This document shows, piece by piece, positions 1 through 10,301 of a stretch of DNA of 64,000 bases. The notes beneath the pieces were generated by a model. The model was not told the origin of the DNA and made no database searches. It worked only from the letters and a program-made list of their open reading frames with translations. Origin of the DNA: Glebionis coronaria (Eukaryota > Streptophyta > Magnoliopsida > Asterales > Asteraceae). Within the stretch, counting starts at the first letter, position 1; each line of letters begins with the position of its first letter. The stretch covers positions 397,998,433-398,062,432 of the forward strand of contig CM046878.1 of NCBI GenBank assembly GCA_025667525.1, written 5' to 3'. The translations under genes were made by a program, and so were the position numbers.

Positions 1-1021
1 CATTACAAAAATGGGTTCCACGATCGCTTATAATAGCACGAGGGGGTTCCGAACTGAGAGAATATTTGCTTCAAAAACTTCACTACCACATGAGCATCAT
101 TAGTAGGTAAAGCCTTAGCTTCCACCCACTTAGAAAGGTAGTCTACCGCGACGAGGATATACTTGTTACCATGAGACGATGGGAACGACCCCATAAAGTC
201 TATGCCCCATATGTCGAAAATTTCACATACTTGAATTATGTTTTGCGGCATTTCATCACGTTGAGACGATTTTCCTTGACGTTAGCACGAATCACACGAC
301 TTCACAAGTGCGTGTGCATCACGATAGATAGAAGGCCAAAAGAAGCCGGCATCGAACACTTTCTTAGCTGTGATATTAGCACCGTGGTGACCACCCGTGG
401 GTCCCTCGTGACAAGCTCTAAGTATATTAGAAGCTTCACCACCAAAAACACAACGTCGAACGAGTTGATCCGCATAAACCCGAAAGAGATAAGGGTCGTC
501 CCAAAAATAGAACTTGACGTCACGAAAGAATTTTTGCTTTTGTTGTGTCGTCATACCCTTGATTATGAAATTCCCCGCATGGTAATTTGCAATGTCGGCA
601 AACCATGGGGTGGTGTCTTTAGAATTCACTACACCGAGAGTCTCGAGAGGAAATGTTTCGGTGATTTCTTTGTTCTCGAAAACATCTTTGTGAGGATCTT
701 CTAAACGAGAGAGATGATCGGCCGCTAGATTCTCGGCTCCTTTTTGTCAAGCACGGTGACATCAAATTCTTGGAGGAGGAGCATCCAACGAAGCAATCTT
801 GTTTTAGCATCTTGCTTAGCTAAGAGATACTTGATAGCCGAATGGTCGGTATACACGATGCTTTTAGTTAAGACGAGATAAGGTCGGAATTTCTCAAAAG
901 CATAGACCACGGCAAGGAATTTCTTTTCCGTTGTGCTGTACTTTAATTGAGCCTCGGTCATCGTCTTACTAGCATAATGGATAGGACGGAAATGCTTTTC
1001 ATAACGTTGCCCTAAGACGGC
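1..1021 (-). pseudogene. E1 pol C-terminal part: RNase H end and integrase (broken)
   Basis: Three minus-strand segments carry it. The first, 961-725, reads as RNase H ([20 protein letters not shown], then [12 protein letters not shown]). The second, 629-282, is the integrase zinc-binding module, with [10 protein letters not shown] followed by CDSC. The third, 251-3, is the start of the integrase core, with the first catalytic Asp in WGIDFMG. Frame changes lie near 720 and 260 and the core runs off the window. The right edge at 1021 is the E2 insertion point, and the RNase H start (CDASDY) resumes at about 13413-13440. In a live element this part would remove the RNA template and insert the cDNA. 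E4 at 25987-27215 is a close relative with the same order. Confidence 0.85.
1017..1021. repeat. Target-site duplication of E2, left copy
   Basis: ACGGC directly precedes the E2 LTR terminus TGTAACAC at 1022. The same five bases follow the other LTR at 13408-13412. Confidence 0.92.
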
Positions 1022-4000
1022 TGTAACACTCTCATTTTTCGTATCGGTACAGCGGAAGGGTCTTTCAGAGTGTTACGGGATAGCACAATAACTCCAATCA
1101 TAGACAACACATAAAAATGGTTGTACAAGGTTTAACAAACATTCATTCGATAAAAAGGTTTAAAAAGTGTACAACAGGTCCCAAATTATACAGGTCATTA
1201 AGTTTACAAAACACAGATCGAATGAACATTTTTAATATTAAGTGTGGGCCATCAGAGTCGATCTCCATCCGGATTACCTTCAAGCACCTGAGATAGAAAA
1301 CATGCAAAAATCATATCAGCGAATGCCGAGTGAATTCATAGAGTTTAATGAAAACCGTTATATAAAAACAATCATTTACAATCATTTAAAATCAGAACAC
1401 AAGTATAATATCGGAAGTAAGTCCACATATTGCTAGTCAGGCAATATATAAATCAAGCATACATCTGAAACCGTCCATGAGACCGTAGTCTCTATATTAC
1501 CATGTTAGGTAATATATTCATCGTAATAGCGTCGTTATCGTTTATTATTTATGTCTTATAGCATACGTTGTATAGGATTATTATTAGCCGCATGACATTG
1601 TTACCTTACTGTGAAAACAGCAGGCCGCGAACCCGACAAACAATTTGCCCATCTAAGTTAGCGTGTCGTCACAAAAATCACGCTATGGAATCTTCTCATA
1701 CATAAATTCGCTTACCAATCAATGTGGTACGACGGGGATCAACCGTCAAGGCGCGAACTGGGGTGATCGTCCCCAAATAGTACTATCAAATGCATAAGCG
1801 TCTACCAAATCCCGGTAGTTCACAATTCATGCTAATGGGACTTTAAGTGACATAACCTAACTACTAATAATCCTTTTAGTCTCGAATAAAGGGTCATAGC
1901 ATCATTCGGGTCCATCTCATTTAGCATACAATCGGGACTACTTGTGTTCTATTTATAAAAATCTAGCATGTTATCTCCCTCGCGGGTTTACAAATCATTT
2001 TACAAAACATTTAAAAGAGTGCGAGGCTATGAACTCACGTTGTTAATGAAAGGCGGATTATCGGCTACGGGCGTGCTTCGGTCACGGAAACCTATATAAA
2101 TAATAATCGGTCTTAGACTCGGTCCAATGACTTTTATCAAAATAACAATATACATATATATGATTATTGTACATATGATGATGATCAAGTGGGTTTATAA
2201 ATCCTCATTTACTTATTTTAGTGTTTACGTTTTAGTATCGTCTTACTAGTTCACTAGTTTTACCGATTTTACCTATCTTAAGTTCATTAAGTCTTTTATA
2301 AGTTCTTTAACTTGTTTTTACCCATTATATACTTATATGATCAGTATATATACTTTTCATGTTGGGCCCTATTGGGTTAAGCCCAAATAATTCTTTTTAC
2401 AAGTTTTTATCTTATAAGTCCAATTATTAGTCTAATAGGTTTAGTTAGCTCGTAATTGTCCGTAATTCTTATAGTTCGGGTTTTATCGGTTTTTACTTGT
2501 CTTAGTTACTTATACATCAGTATATAACTTTTATAAACTTTACATTAGACGGGTTTGGTCGTCTAAGTTTTATTTGATGAAAAACGTTAATTTCATGGCG
2601 ATAGCCGAAAAAGTCGTAAAAATCAAGTTTATAGTTTTTATTACTTATAAATATTACTTTTACCACCATTTATATATTTTACCCATTTAATTAACCTTTT
2701 ATACATTTATATAATTAAGTTTTATAAGTTAGTGGGTTTATAATTTACATTTTATAAATTATAAAGTGAGTGCTTATATAATAATAATAAACATTATTTC
2801 CAAAATCTGATTTTTAACTTCACATTCACCATTTTTATCATATCTAGAGTTCTACAACGACTTAGAAGCTCATTTTTAGTTGACAACTTCTTCATAATAT
2901 GTGCTAAATATAACTTAGTTATAGCTACTGCCCATTTTGAGTTTAAGTTGCCTTAACAGTCCCTACAAAACTGCTTATTCCGATTGTACCACCTAACTTG
3001 TTTTGATCATATCTCACTCATTATTTTGATTCCATTGCATGGCCAACTCTCACATGTGTATAACATCATCTACTTTACTGTAAATAGATCAAACCATGCA
3101 TTTTTATCAGTTCTTCATTTAGTTATCTACTGTTTTTATACAGCCAACTAATTAGACATGATTTTAGCTTCATTTCTTATGGTTATCATCATTTTTAAGC
3201 ATGTTTATCAACACTTGATCCCCACACAACATTTTTATCATCATATATACATCATATACATATACAAAATGAAAGAAAATACATTTGTTCTTTACAAAAT
3301 AATAAGAGAAAAATGTAGAGGATGATCTTCTTTACCAATCCAAGTGGATTTCTTGTTTTAGGAAGGCAAGAACTTGATGAACACAACAAGTATCTCCAAG
3401 ACCATCAAATAGCAAGATAATATGTTGGAAAATCAGCCCTAGGACACAAGCAAATCACCTCCAAAGTTGGTTATATGGCCACCAAATGATCAAGGTTTCA
3501 AGGAAACACCTTAATAGGACTAGTAAACATGTGGTTTGTAGTTAGAAAAGATCAAAGATGGTGTTTGTGGCTTGATTTGGGACGACACAAAGTGGAAGTA
3601 GAGAGAGTTTTGAGAGTGAAATGCATGTTGGAAATGGTTAAGTGAAAACCATTTGTTGGTTTTGTTAAGTGGGTGGAAGTTTAGCTTAAAGTGTAAGCAT
3701 GAGCTTACACTTGTATAAACAAGTTATGTTTTGTGCCACCTATGTGTGGTGATGTGTTCTTGCCGTCCCATGTAAGCTAGTGGGATGGGGCAAAGTGTTT
3801 TGTCCCATCTCACTAGTTTACGGGTATTTCTCGATTCTAGTTTTCTCGATTTGCGTGCCCTCGGGTCGTTTTACGAAAAACGTTTTTATAAATTATGAAT
3901 CACCGTCACAAAACGAATCCAATAAAAATTGTCTCATCAAAAACGGAGTTCAAAAACGTAAATACGTAATCCTAAGGTTTCCGGTTTAGTCGTAAAAGAC

Positions 4001-4127
4001 GCCAAATTATGCACGTAAGCCCAAATTTAAATCCGTAAATTGTGAGTTCGTCAACCAACATAAAAATAAGTTTCAAAATATTATACGAGAAAATATTTAA
4101 CTTCCTGAAAATGTTAGATTTGTCACA
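1022..4127 (-). repeat. E2 LTR (3' LTR in element orientation), 3106 bp
   Basis: On the minus strand it runs from TGTGACAAATC to GAGTGTTACA, the usual TG...CA ends. It matches 10302-13407 at a constant offset of 9280 with no net indel and about 15 substitutions. The short ORFs inside it (for example 1242-1436 and 3780-3989) have no recognisable product and are repeated in the other LTR. Confidence 0.95.
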
Positions 4128-4139
4128 GCTTTTCCTCCT
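4128..4139 (-). promoter_or_regulatory. E2 polypurine tract
   Basis: AGGAGGAAAAGC on the minus strand directly abuts the 3' LTR start TGTGACAAATC. Position and purine content fit the plus-strand primer of reverse transcription. Confidence 0.8.
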
Positions 4140-4168
4140 AAAAGGGATCAACGTCCTCGTGATCCATT

Positions 4169-6064
4169 TCATTTGGATGTCCGTTTCTTATTGAAATCGA
4201 AGAGGTGCGGATATTTCTTCCACATTTCATCCTCTCGTTCCCAAGTATACTCCGGTCCATGCTTTGAATTCCATCGGATCTTGACAATAGGTATCCGACT
4301 TTGTTTCAGTTGCTTTTCCTCACGGTCCATAACTTCTACGGGCTCTTCGATAAAATGCAACTTCCCATCTATTCGAACCTTACCTAACGGAATTTTCTCA
4401 TCACTCACTGCTAGACATTTCTTCAGATTAGATACATGGAATGTGTTGTGAACACCATGAAGTTCTGGGGGTAACTCTAGTTTGTAAGCCACCGGACCTA
4501 CTCTAGATAGAATCTTAAAGGGTCCAATATAACGGGGATTCAATTTTCCTCGTTTTCCAAATCTGATAACGCCTTTCCATGGCGATACTTTCAACATTAC
4601 TCGGTCACCCACTTCAAACTCCATTGGCTTCCGCCGCACATCCGCGTAACTTTTCTGTCTACTACGGGCAGTCAACAACCTCTTCTTAATCTGAACTATC
4701 ATCTCCGTAGTCTCCCGGATCAATTCCGGTCCCGTGAGCTGGGTATCCCCAACTTCACTCCAACATACAGGAGATCTACACTTCCTACCATACAAAGCTT
4801 CAAACGGTGGAGCCTTAATACTAGAATGGTAACTATTATTATATGAAAACTCTGCTAACGACAAATGTTTATCCCAATTCTTACCAAAGTCTAACACACA
4901 AGCTCTCAACATATCTTCCAGTGTTTGTATCGTCCTTTCACTCTGCCCATCAGTCTGGGGGTGATAAGCAGTGCTCATGTCGAGATTCGTTCCCAAAGAT
5001 CTTTGGAGAGATTTCCAAAAATTCGATGTGAATCTAGGATCTCGATCTGAAATGATCGATACAGGCACTCCATGCTTGCATACGACATTATCCAGGTATA
5101 TTCGAGTCAGCTTCTCCAGTGAGAACTGCTCCTTAACCGGAATGAAGTGTGCTGATTTGGTCAGTCTATCGACAATAACCCAAATCGAATTGTTTCCAGA
5201 TGATGTTCTAGGAAGCTTGGTGATAAAGTCCATCGTAATTCGCTCCCACTTCCATTCAGGAATCTTTGGTTGTTGAAGTAGTCCTGATGGCTTTTGATGT
5301 TCAGCTTTAACTCTAGCACAAGTCAAGCATTGAAGAACATACATAGCTATGTCAGCTTTCATATTCGGCCACCAATACAACTTCTTCAAATCATGGTACA
5401 TCTTATCAGATCCCGGATGAATGGAATACTTAGATTTATGGGATTCTAACATAACCAAATCTCTTGAGCCTCCAAACTTAGGTATCCACATACGACCTCT
5501 TAAGCATTTCACTCCATCAGCTCTAACCTCTAAAGGATCTCCTTCTCCTCGGAACCCTTCATTAACAAAATTCTCCTTCTTACAAGCTTCTATTTGCGCA
5601 TTTCTAATTTGCTCAGGCAAATTATTGTGCACGGTCAAGACTAGAGAACGCACCCTGATAGGCTCTCTATCTTTCCTACTCAACGCATCAGCAACAACGT
5701 TGGCTTTTCCTGGGTGATACTTTATATCACAATCATAATCACTTAACAATTCTATCCATCTTCGTTGCCTCATGTTCAATTCCTTCTGGTCGAGAATATA
5801 CTGTAGGCTTTTGTGATCGGTGAATACCGTACACTTGGTGCCATACAGATAATGTCTCCACAACCTAAGAGCAAAGACTACAGCTCCTAACTCAAGATCA
5901 TGAGTAGCATAATTCTCTTCATTCTTCCTTAATTGCCTAGAAGCATAAGCTATCACTTTCTCTCTCTGCATCAAAACAGCTCCATAACCTCTAAGAGATG
6001 CATCACAATACACTACAAAATCTTCACTCCCTTCGGGTAATGATAAGATTGGCGCACTACATAA
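4169..6064 (-). CDS. E2 pol second part: RNase H, integrase, chromodomain
   Basis: This is the downstream part of the gag-pol polyprotein, in the frame after the shift at 6065-6071; the first Met in this frame is at 6013. RNase H is recognisable by [24 protein letters not shown] and DALSRKD. The integrase zinc module has [12 protein letters not shown] and later CLTC. The DDE core shows [18 protein letters not shown] and TDGQSERT, so all three catalytic acids are present. The C-terminus has [13 protein letters not shown] and then [19 protein letters not shown], the chromodomain-type tail that in this family is thought to direct insertion to heterochromatin. There is no internal stop. In vivo it would be made as one polyprotein with the upstream part. 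Confidence 0.93.
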   Translation of the reverse strand, partial: LCSAPILSLPEGSEDFVVYCDASLRGYGAVLMQREKVIAYASRQLRKNEENYATHDLELGAVVFALRLWRHYLYGTKCTVFTDHKSLQYILDQKELNMRQRRWIELLSDYDCDIKYHPGKANVVADALSRKDREPIRVRSLVLTVHNNLPEQIRNAQIEACKKENFVNEGFRGEGDPLEVRADGVKCLRGRMWIPKFGGSRDLVMLESHKSKYSIHPGSDKMYHDLKKLYWWPNMKADIAMYVLQCLTCARVKAEHQKPSGLLQQPKIPEWKWERITMDFITKLPRTSSGNNSIWVIVDRLTKSAHFIPVKEQFSLEKLTRIYLDNVVCKHGVPVSIISDRDPRFTSNFWKSLQRSLGTNLDMSTAYHPQTDGQSERTIQTLEDMLRACVLDFGKNWDKHLSLAEFSYNNSYHSSIKAPPFEALYGRKCRSPVCWSEVGDTQLTGPELIRETTEMIVQIKKRLLTARSRQKSYADVRRKPMEFEVGDRVMLKVSPWKGVIRFGKRGKLNPRYIGPFKILSRVGPVAYKLELPPELHGVHNTFHVSNLKKCLAVSDEKIPLGKVRIDGKLHFIEEPVEVMDREEKQLKQSRIPIVKIRWNSKHGPEYTWEREDEMWKKYPHLFDFNKKRTSK

Positions 6065-8694
6065 TTTTTTTGCTTCAATGTCTGAAATGCTCCATCTTCA
6101 TCACTTCCCCAAACGAAAGGTTTATTCTTCTGAGTAAGCTTAGTCAAGGGTTTAGCTATCAAAGAAAATCCTTTAATGAATCGCCTATAATAGCCAGCTA
6201 ATCCTAAGAACTGTCGCACTTCCGTTGGCGTTGTCGGTGCAGACCAATTCTTAATAGCTTCAACCTTTGCAGGATCAACATGAATTCCATCTCTGTTAAT
6301 CACATGACCAAGAAATTGCACAGAATCCAACAAGAAATCACACTTCGAAAACTTAGCATACAACTTTTCATCCTTCAGCAACTTCAAAACAATCCTCAAA
6401 TGTTCTCTATGTTCATCTTCATTCTTAGAATAGATTAGAATATCGTCAATAAACACAATCACAAATTTATCCAAGTAGGGCTTGCACACTCGATTCATTA
6501 AATCCATGAAAACCGCAGGTGCGTTAGTTAACCCAAATGGCATTACTTGAAATTCATAGTGTCCATAACGAGTTCTAAATGCAGTTATAGGAATATCTTC
6601 TTCACGGACGCGAAGTTGGTGATATCCTGACCGCAAATCTATCTTAGAATACACACTAGATCCTTGCAGTTGGTCAAACAAATCATCAATCCTAGGTAAA
6701 GGATATCGATTCTTAATTGTCAACTTATTCAGTTCCCTATAATCAATGCACATACGAAAAGATCCATCCTTCTTCTTAACGAACAAGACTGGAGCTCCCC
6801 AAGGCGACGAGCTCGGTCGAATAAAACCTTTATCAGAAAACTCCTTAAGTTGCTCAGATAACTCCTTTAATTCAGAAGGGGCTAATCGGTAAGGCGCACG
6901 TGCCACCGGTGCAGCACCAGGAATTAAATCGATTCGAAACTCTACTTGCCTTATCGGTGGAAGTCCTGGTAAATCTTTAGGAAATACCTCAGGAAATTCA
7001 CAAATAATAGGTACATCTTCCAATCGTTTTTCCCTAGACTCATTCCCGGTCACTTGAGCTAAGAATAACTCACAGCCGTTCCTGATGTACTTTTGGACTT
7101 TAATACATGAAACGATTTTCAAACGGGATTCACCTCGACTACCATCAATTACTAACGTCCTATTCCTAAGAGGAATCTTAACCTTCTTCTCTCCACATAA
7201 AATAGTAGCATTGTTCAACGACAACCAATCCATACCAATAATAACATCGAAACTACCTAATTCTATCAACATCAAATCAATCGGAAAGGAATGGTTCAAG
7301 AGATTTAGAGAGCATCCTTCTAATAGCTTATTAGTTTTCACTAATTTACCATCAGCCAATTCCACCTCGTAACTGGTACTTATCTCAACAGGTTCAATAT
7401 CAATAAGGGCACTAAATTTAGTGGATACAAAGCTCCTATCGGCACCCGAATCGAATAAAGCAACAGCATAATGATTGTTGAGTAAAAACGTACCAGTAAC
7501 GACATTCGGATCCTCTTTCTTCACCTCAGTTGTTCCAAGTTGGTAGATACCACCCTGGGGGTTTCTTCCAGGAACAATCGCTTTCAACTTGGGGCATTCC
7601 GATTTCCTATGACCTTCTTCATTACAGTTGAAGCAAATCGTTCCCTTCTTACACCTTTCAACCTTGTGTCCAAGCTTTCCGCAATTTCGGCACTTCCAGC
7701 AGTCGCCAGGATGCCTCTTGTTGCCACACTTAGGACATCTATCATCGTTGCGCGGTGCATTGTTGGTAATAGCATTTGCATTCCCCTTTCTCTTGTTCTG
7801 ACGGCGATTGAAATTCTTCCTATAATCACCTCTATCTACACGATCACCGTCTCCCTTTCTTTTCTCACCTACACGGGCTTCATCTTCCTTATCCTGAATT
7901 ATCTGTCCAATGAGTTGGTAAGCCATTCGAACAACATCATCAATGGTCAGTGGTTTCGATGATGTCACGTCCCCCCGGATATTCCTGGTCAACCCTTTCA
8001 CATATTGCTCAATTCGGATCTCTTCGGGTTCAACCAATCGAGGACATAGCAAGGCCAACTCATGGAATCGATTCGTGTAACTATCAATGTCCACACCTTT
8101 CATTCTCAAATGAATCAACTCTTGTTCTAACCTAATGATCACACTACGAGGACAAAACTCCAAAGTCATCCATTTCTTAATTTCAGCCCAAGGAGTAGCA
8201 TTAGCAGCATCAAGACCCATGAAAGCAATTCTCCCGTTCCACCAAGTCAACGCACGACCTTTAAGAGTAGCCATAGCAAAAGTCACCTTATCTTCCTCCT
8301 TACACTTACTAATCCTAAACACCGATTCAATCTTCTCGATCCACTGGCTTAGTCCTACAGCACCTTCAGTTCCATTAAAAGGTAGAGGTTCACACTTCAT
8401 GAACGTCACATAAGTACAGCCACCAATTTCAGGTGCATTCGTTCCAAGTCCTCCTACATTTCCTCCAGCATTAGTATTCACATTATTAGCATTCACATTC
8501 ACATTAGTACCGCCAATTCCACTACCGCCAGCTCCACTACCGCCAGCTCCACTACCGCCAGCTCCACTACCGCCAGCTCCACTACCGCCAGCTTCATTTC
8601 TAGCATTTGCCATAAATTCAGTCATAGATGCGGTAACTTGCTCCGTAATAATCCTACGTACATCATCCTCAGTCACAGCCTTCTTGGGCGGCAT
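6013..8694 (-). CDS. E2 gag-pol first part: gag, zinc knuckles, protease, reverse transcriptase
   Basis: I chose the Met at 8694 ([12 protein letters not shown]), the usual chromovirus gag start, over an upstream Met at 8730 whose twelve extra residues look like leader. In order come a Gly-Ser-rich repeat (residues about 36-60), the capsid-like gag domain ([23 protein letters not shown]) and cysteine-rich knuckles including [17 protein letters not shown] and [14 protein letters not shown]. Next is the aspartic protease with [11 protein letters not shown], then RT with [20 protein letters not shown] and the catalytic FIDD ([11 protein letters not shown]). The frame is lost just after RT, in a run of seven T on the plus strand at 6065-6071; the reading continues in the next frame, so the lesion is one base. 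The true shift is there, and the frame then runs on to a stop at 6013. Confidence 0.94.
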   Translation of the reverse strand: MPPKKAVTEDDVRRIITEQVTASMTEFMANARNEAGGSGAGGSGAGGSGAGGSGAGGSGIGGTNVNVNANNVNTNAGGNVGGLGTNAPEIGGCTYVTFMKCEPLPFNGTEGAVGLSQWIEKIESVFRISKCKEEDKVTFAMATLKGRALTWWNGRIAFMGLDAANATPWAEIKKWMTLEFCPRSVIIRLEQELIHLRMKGVDIDSYTNRFHELALLCPRLVEPEEIRIEQYVKGLTRNIRGDVTSSKPLTIDDVVRMAYQLIGQIIQDKEDEARVGEKRKGDGDRVDRGDYRKNFNRRQNKRKGNANAITNNAPRNDDRCPKCGNKRHPGDCWKCRNCGKLGHKVERCKKGTICFNCNEEGHRKSECPKLKAIVPGRNPQGGIYQLGTTEVKKEDPNVVTGTFLLNNHYAVALFDSGADRSFVSTKFSALIDIEPVEISTSYEVELADGKLVKTNKLLEGCSLNLLNHSFPIDLMLIELGSFDVIIGMDWLSLNNATILCGEKKVKIPLRNRTLVIDGSRGESRLKIVSCIKVQKYIRNGCELFLAQVTGNESREKRLEDVPIICEFPEVFPKDLPGLPPIRQVEFRIDLIPGAAPVARAPYRLAPSELKELSEQLKEFSDKGFIRPSSSPWGAPVLFVKKKDGSFRMCIDYRELNKLTIKNRYPLPRIDDLFDQLQGSSVYSKIDLRSGYHQLRVREEDIPITAFRTRYGHYEFQVMPFGLTNAPAVFMDLMNRVCKPYLDKFVIVFIDDILIYSKNEDEHREHLRIVLKLLKDEKLYAKFSKCDFLLDSVQFLGHVINRDGIHVDPAKVEAIKNWSAPTTPTEVRQFLGLAGYYRRFIKGFSLIAKPLTKLTQKNKPFVWGSDEDGAFQTLKQKNYVVRQSYHYPKGVKIL
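6065..6071 (-). other. Single-base frameshift site in E2 gag-pol
   Basis: A run of seven A on the coding strand. Upstream and downstream frames join into family-typical RNase H sequence only if the run is one base shorter. It could be a real mutation, a sequencing or assembly error, or (less likely, being inside RNase H) a programmed slip. Confidence 0.8.
8508..8592 (-). repeat. 15-bp tandem repeat in E2 gag (Gly-Ser-rich linker)
   Basis: About five copies of CCGCCAGCTCCACTA on the plus strand encode repeated GAGGS units near the gag N-terminus. The copies are nearly identical, so copy number probably varies between family members. Confidence 0.9.
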
Positions 8695-8980
8695 AGTTCT
8701 ATAATTCCACAATTTCAAAGTATTAAGCATTCATCCAACAAAGGATTCATATAATATGGATCGAATTCATAATCAAGATACAAATAAGGCACAATATGGA
8801 ATTCAAGACAAGATACATATTTCATTCGATCTGAAACAAAAGTATTGTCTTAGTACATCCATATCAAAGTTCTAACACTATATACACTCAAAATTCGTGC
8901 CAAGTCTACAACTAACAAGTCGGTTCAGTCAAAGCTACAAACACAAAAGATCTAAAGGTCACTACTAAACACAGACTGGT

Positions 8981-10021
8981 CTACTGAGAACCGCCAGATG
9001 GTCCATCATCCATCGTCTTCTGGATCTTCGCCGGACGATCACTAGACACATCTTTAGCTGGGCGCTTACGGATTACTCCTCTTTCAACCATGTCGGCATA
9101 AAATCTACTGTTCCAACCCACGGATACATTCAACTCCTTTTCGGCTTTCTCACGCATCGCACGAGCCACACTCAACTGAATCTCCAAAGAATTCACCTTT
9201 CTCTTCATAGCAGCATACTCACCACTTTCCAATACCGATAACCTCTTAAAAGCCTCATTCAAACCACGTTCTACATCACTCAAATCCAAACTAAGCAATT
9301 CTCGCTCTTTCTCGCCAACCTTAGCCTTCGACTCCAAATAAGCAACCTGAGTCTGAACAACACCTAATCCAACCTCTGTCATACAACTCTTAACACGGGA
9401 AGCATCTAGATCACGTCTCAAGGCCCATGGTGCAAGACCATCAATATGAGTAGCCTCTCGAGCACTAGACGACTCTCCTATCTCACGTCTACTAGTAGCA
9501 ATACCATTAGTACCGTCAGGTGCATCGTCATCCTCATCCTCCTCTGATTCAGAATCAGATTCAGACGATTCAGACATTTCGTCCCTAGGTAACTCATCCT
9601 CGGAATCAGACAAACAAACTGGTGGGGGCAAAGGCTCGCCTTCTGGAACATCATACGGATATATAAGCTCAGCTTCCTCATCGTCATCAACCTCAACATC
9701 TATACCTACATCCTCCTCGACATCCTCGTCGTCAATCTCATCCTCTAACTCATCTAACCCAATCTCATTCTCATTCTCAATATCAACATTCTCAATATCC
9801 ACGTCCTCATTACCCACATTCTCAATCTCATTCTCTACTAAGTCTTCCTGAGGGGCAATCTGATCTCCTAGTCCTAACTCGGGCTCGGGATCCTCAAATG
9901 GTTCCTCCTCGTCATCAATATCAAAATCTACTAAGTCTAAATAAGGATCATCTTCTATATTAGGTTCGGGAATAGCATGGTTTTCTACAGGAATATTAGG
10001 GTCAGCCATGACAATCTGCAT
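8981..10021 (-). CDS. E2 extra ORF upstream of gag: acidic, coiled-coil protein of unknown function
   Basis: Uninterrupted 346-residue ORF between PBS and gag in the same sense as gag-pol. Met at 10021 (MQIVMADPN) or 10009 (MADPN) could start it. Residues about 1-175 are extremely Asp/Glu-rich, with a serine/acidic stretch (SESSESDSESEEDEDDD). Residues about 195-300 look helical, with Leu and charged spacing typical of a coiled coil (LGVVQTQVAYLESKAKVGEK onward). The C-terminus has two basic patches (VIRKRPAKD and DRPAKIQKT) resembling a nuclear localisation signal. I recognise no named domain. An ORF ahead of gag is known from Ogre-type Gypsy elements; whether this one is related is unknown. 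In a young element an open frame this long suggests recent function, not proof of it. Confidence 0.8.
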   Translation of the reverse strand: MQIVMADPNIPVENHAIPEPNIEDDPYLDLVDFDIDDEEEPFEDPEPELGLGDQIAPQEDLVENEIENVGNEDVDIENVDIENENEIGLDELEDEIDDEDVEEDVGIDVEVDDDEEAELIYPYDVPEGEPLPPPVCLSDSEDELPRDEMSESSESDSESEEDEDDDAPDGTNGIATSRREIGESSSAREATHIDGLAPWALRRDLDASRVKSCMTEVGLGVVQTQVAYLESKAKVGEKERELLSLDLSDVERGLNEAFKRLSVLESGEYAAMKRKVNSLEIQLSVARAMREKAEKELNVSVGWNSRFYADMVERGVIRKRPAKDVSSDRPAKIQKTMDDGPSGGSQ

Positions 10022-10284
10022 TTATATATATTTATCTCGTATTAGGATAACATACTAGTTAAACAATTACATAATGAAATCACGATATATACATATATAT
10101 AAATTAAATTATATATAGCAAAATATATATCTTCTCAATAGGGCTTGTTGGTAACGTCGGAGATCTCTGGCACCGTTATAGTCAAAAGATTTTTCAAATA
10201 TTTTCTCAAATGTTCATTGTCAAAAGATTTTGAAAAGTTTTGTTCAAAACCTTGGTTTTTAAAATCTTTTGTTCTCTACAACGA
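10022..10284 (-). other. E2 leader between PBS and the acidic ORF
   Basis: Non-coding, about 260 bp. It contains several copies of CAAAAGATTTT-like words at 10185-10275 and AT-rich tracts near 10080-10130. No ORF of note. Confidence 0.6.
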
Positions 10285-10298
10285 GAGCTCTGGTACCA
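10285..10298 (-). promoter_or_regulatory. E2 primer binding site (initiator tRNA-Met type)
   Basis: TGGTACCAGAGCTC on the minus strand begins three bases (GTT) inside the 5' LTR end. It matches the common TGGTATCAGAGC PBS with one mismatch. Confidence 0.82.
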
Positions 10299-10301
10299 AA
10301 C

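Noticed and set aside
171..704. 177-residue plus-strand ORF
   Set aside because: It is the antisense shadow of E1 integrase.
1242..3989. 64- and 69-residue ORFs in the E2 LTR, present twice in the window
   Set aside because: They repeat only because the LTR is duplicated; no start context, motif or family similarity is recognisable.
6013..6071. Programmed frameshift between RT and RNase H in E2
   Set aside because: The shift lies in the RNase H start rather than at a gag-pol border, and related elements use one frame; a mutation or sequencing error is simpler.
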